A stretch of 64,000 bases of DNA from Pelodera strongyloides (lineage: Eukaryota; Nematoda; Chromadorea; Rhabditida; Rhabditidae). The stretch is not shown here. Below are more notes on the stretch, generated by a model that worked only from the letters and a program-made list of their open reading frames with translations, had not been told where the DNA came from and made no database searches. The first letter of the stretch is position 1. Location: the NCBI GenBank assembly GCA_036852015.1, contig JAANDG010000658.1, forward strand, positions 1 through 64,000, given 5' to 3'.

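Overview
This is a nematode genomic window dominated by one gene on the + strand: the ortholog of C. elegans vab-10, the spectraplakin (MACF1 / dystonin / Short stop family). The call rests on about 65 short exons joined by GT-AG introns with TTTCAG-type acceptors. They read in frame through CH1 and CH2 actin-binding domains, a plakin domain with its embedded SH3 module, a 5.9 kb exon of plakin/plectin repeats, and an array of spectrin repeats. The long introns full of inverted-repeat elements suit a diplogastrid such as Pristionchus. That genus guess is inference; nematode and vab-10 are well supported.

Layout. 1-1693: upstream sequence with no convincing gene. 1771-18110: a broad 5' zone with at least three alternative N-terminal entries (1771, 7549, 10468; perhaps also the ATG at 2836), optional exons, and long introns. 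Their ends are phase-compatible with the first CH1 exon at 18111. One intron here holds a 5.3 kb element (11783-17071) with perfect 222 bp inverted ends. 18111-21068: the first three CH1 exons. 21069-32938: a long stretch in which I could not find the last third of CH1, but which contains a separate 5' exon (28030-28638) encoding a transmembrane segment and ending in phase to join CH2. 32939-34409: CH2. 34765-42862: plakin domain (about 1058 residues, 21 exons). 44347-44757: a 137-residue, almost purely Glu/Arg/Ala helix. 45663-51563: the VAB-10A-type terminal exon with its poly(A) signal. 53310-64000: VAB-10B-type spectrin-repeat exons (about 1400 residues, roughly 13 repeats), still open at the window edge; the remaining spectrin repeats, EF hands and GAS2 domain expected for the family lie beyond it.

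How it works together. All isoforms are expected to share CH domains and plakin domain. The donor at 44757 is in phase with both 45663 (A form, intermediate-filament/hemidesmosome type) and 53310 (B form, actin-microtubule linker type). This matches the two-class isoform structure known for C. elegans vab-10. The alternative 5' exons would give different N-termini, including one predicted to be membrane-inserted with only CH2.

Accessory content. Three TTAA-bounded inverted-repeat elements (MITE-like) at 3944-4387, 45192-45616 and 55125-55847, the large TIR element, tRNA-like sequences at about 55397-55466 and 60345-60410, several tandem and direct repeats, and a few strong hairpins. No rRNA, CRISPR, operon or confident second protein gene was found.
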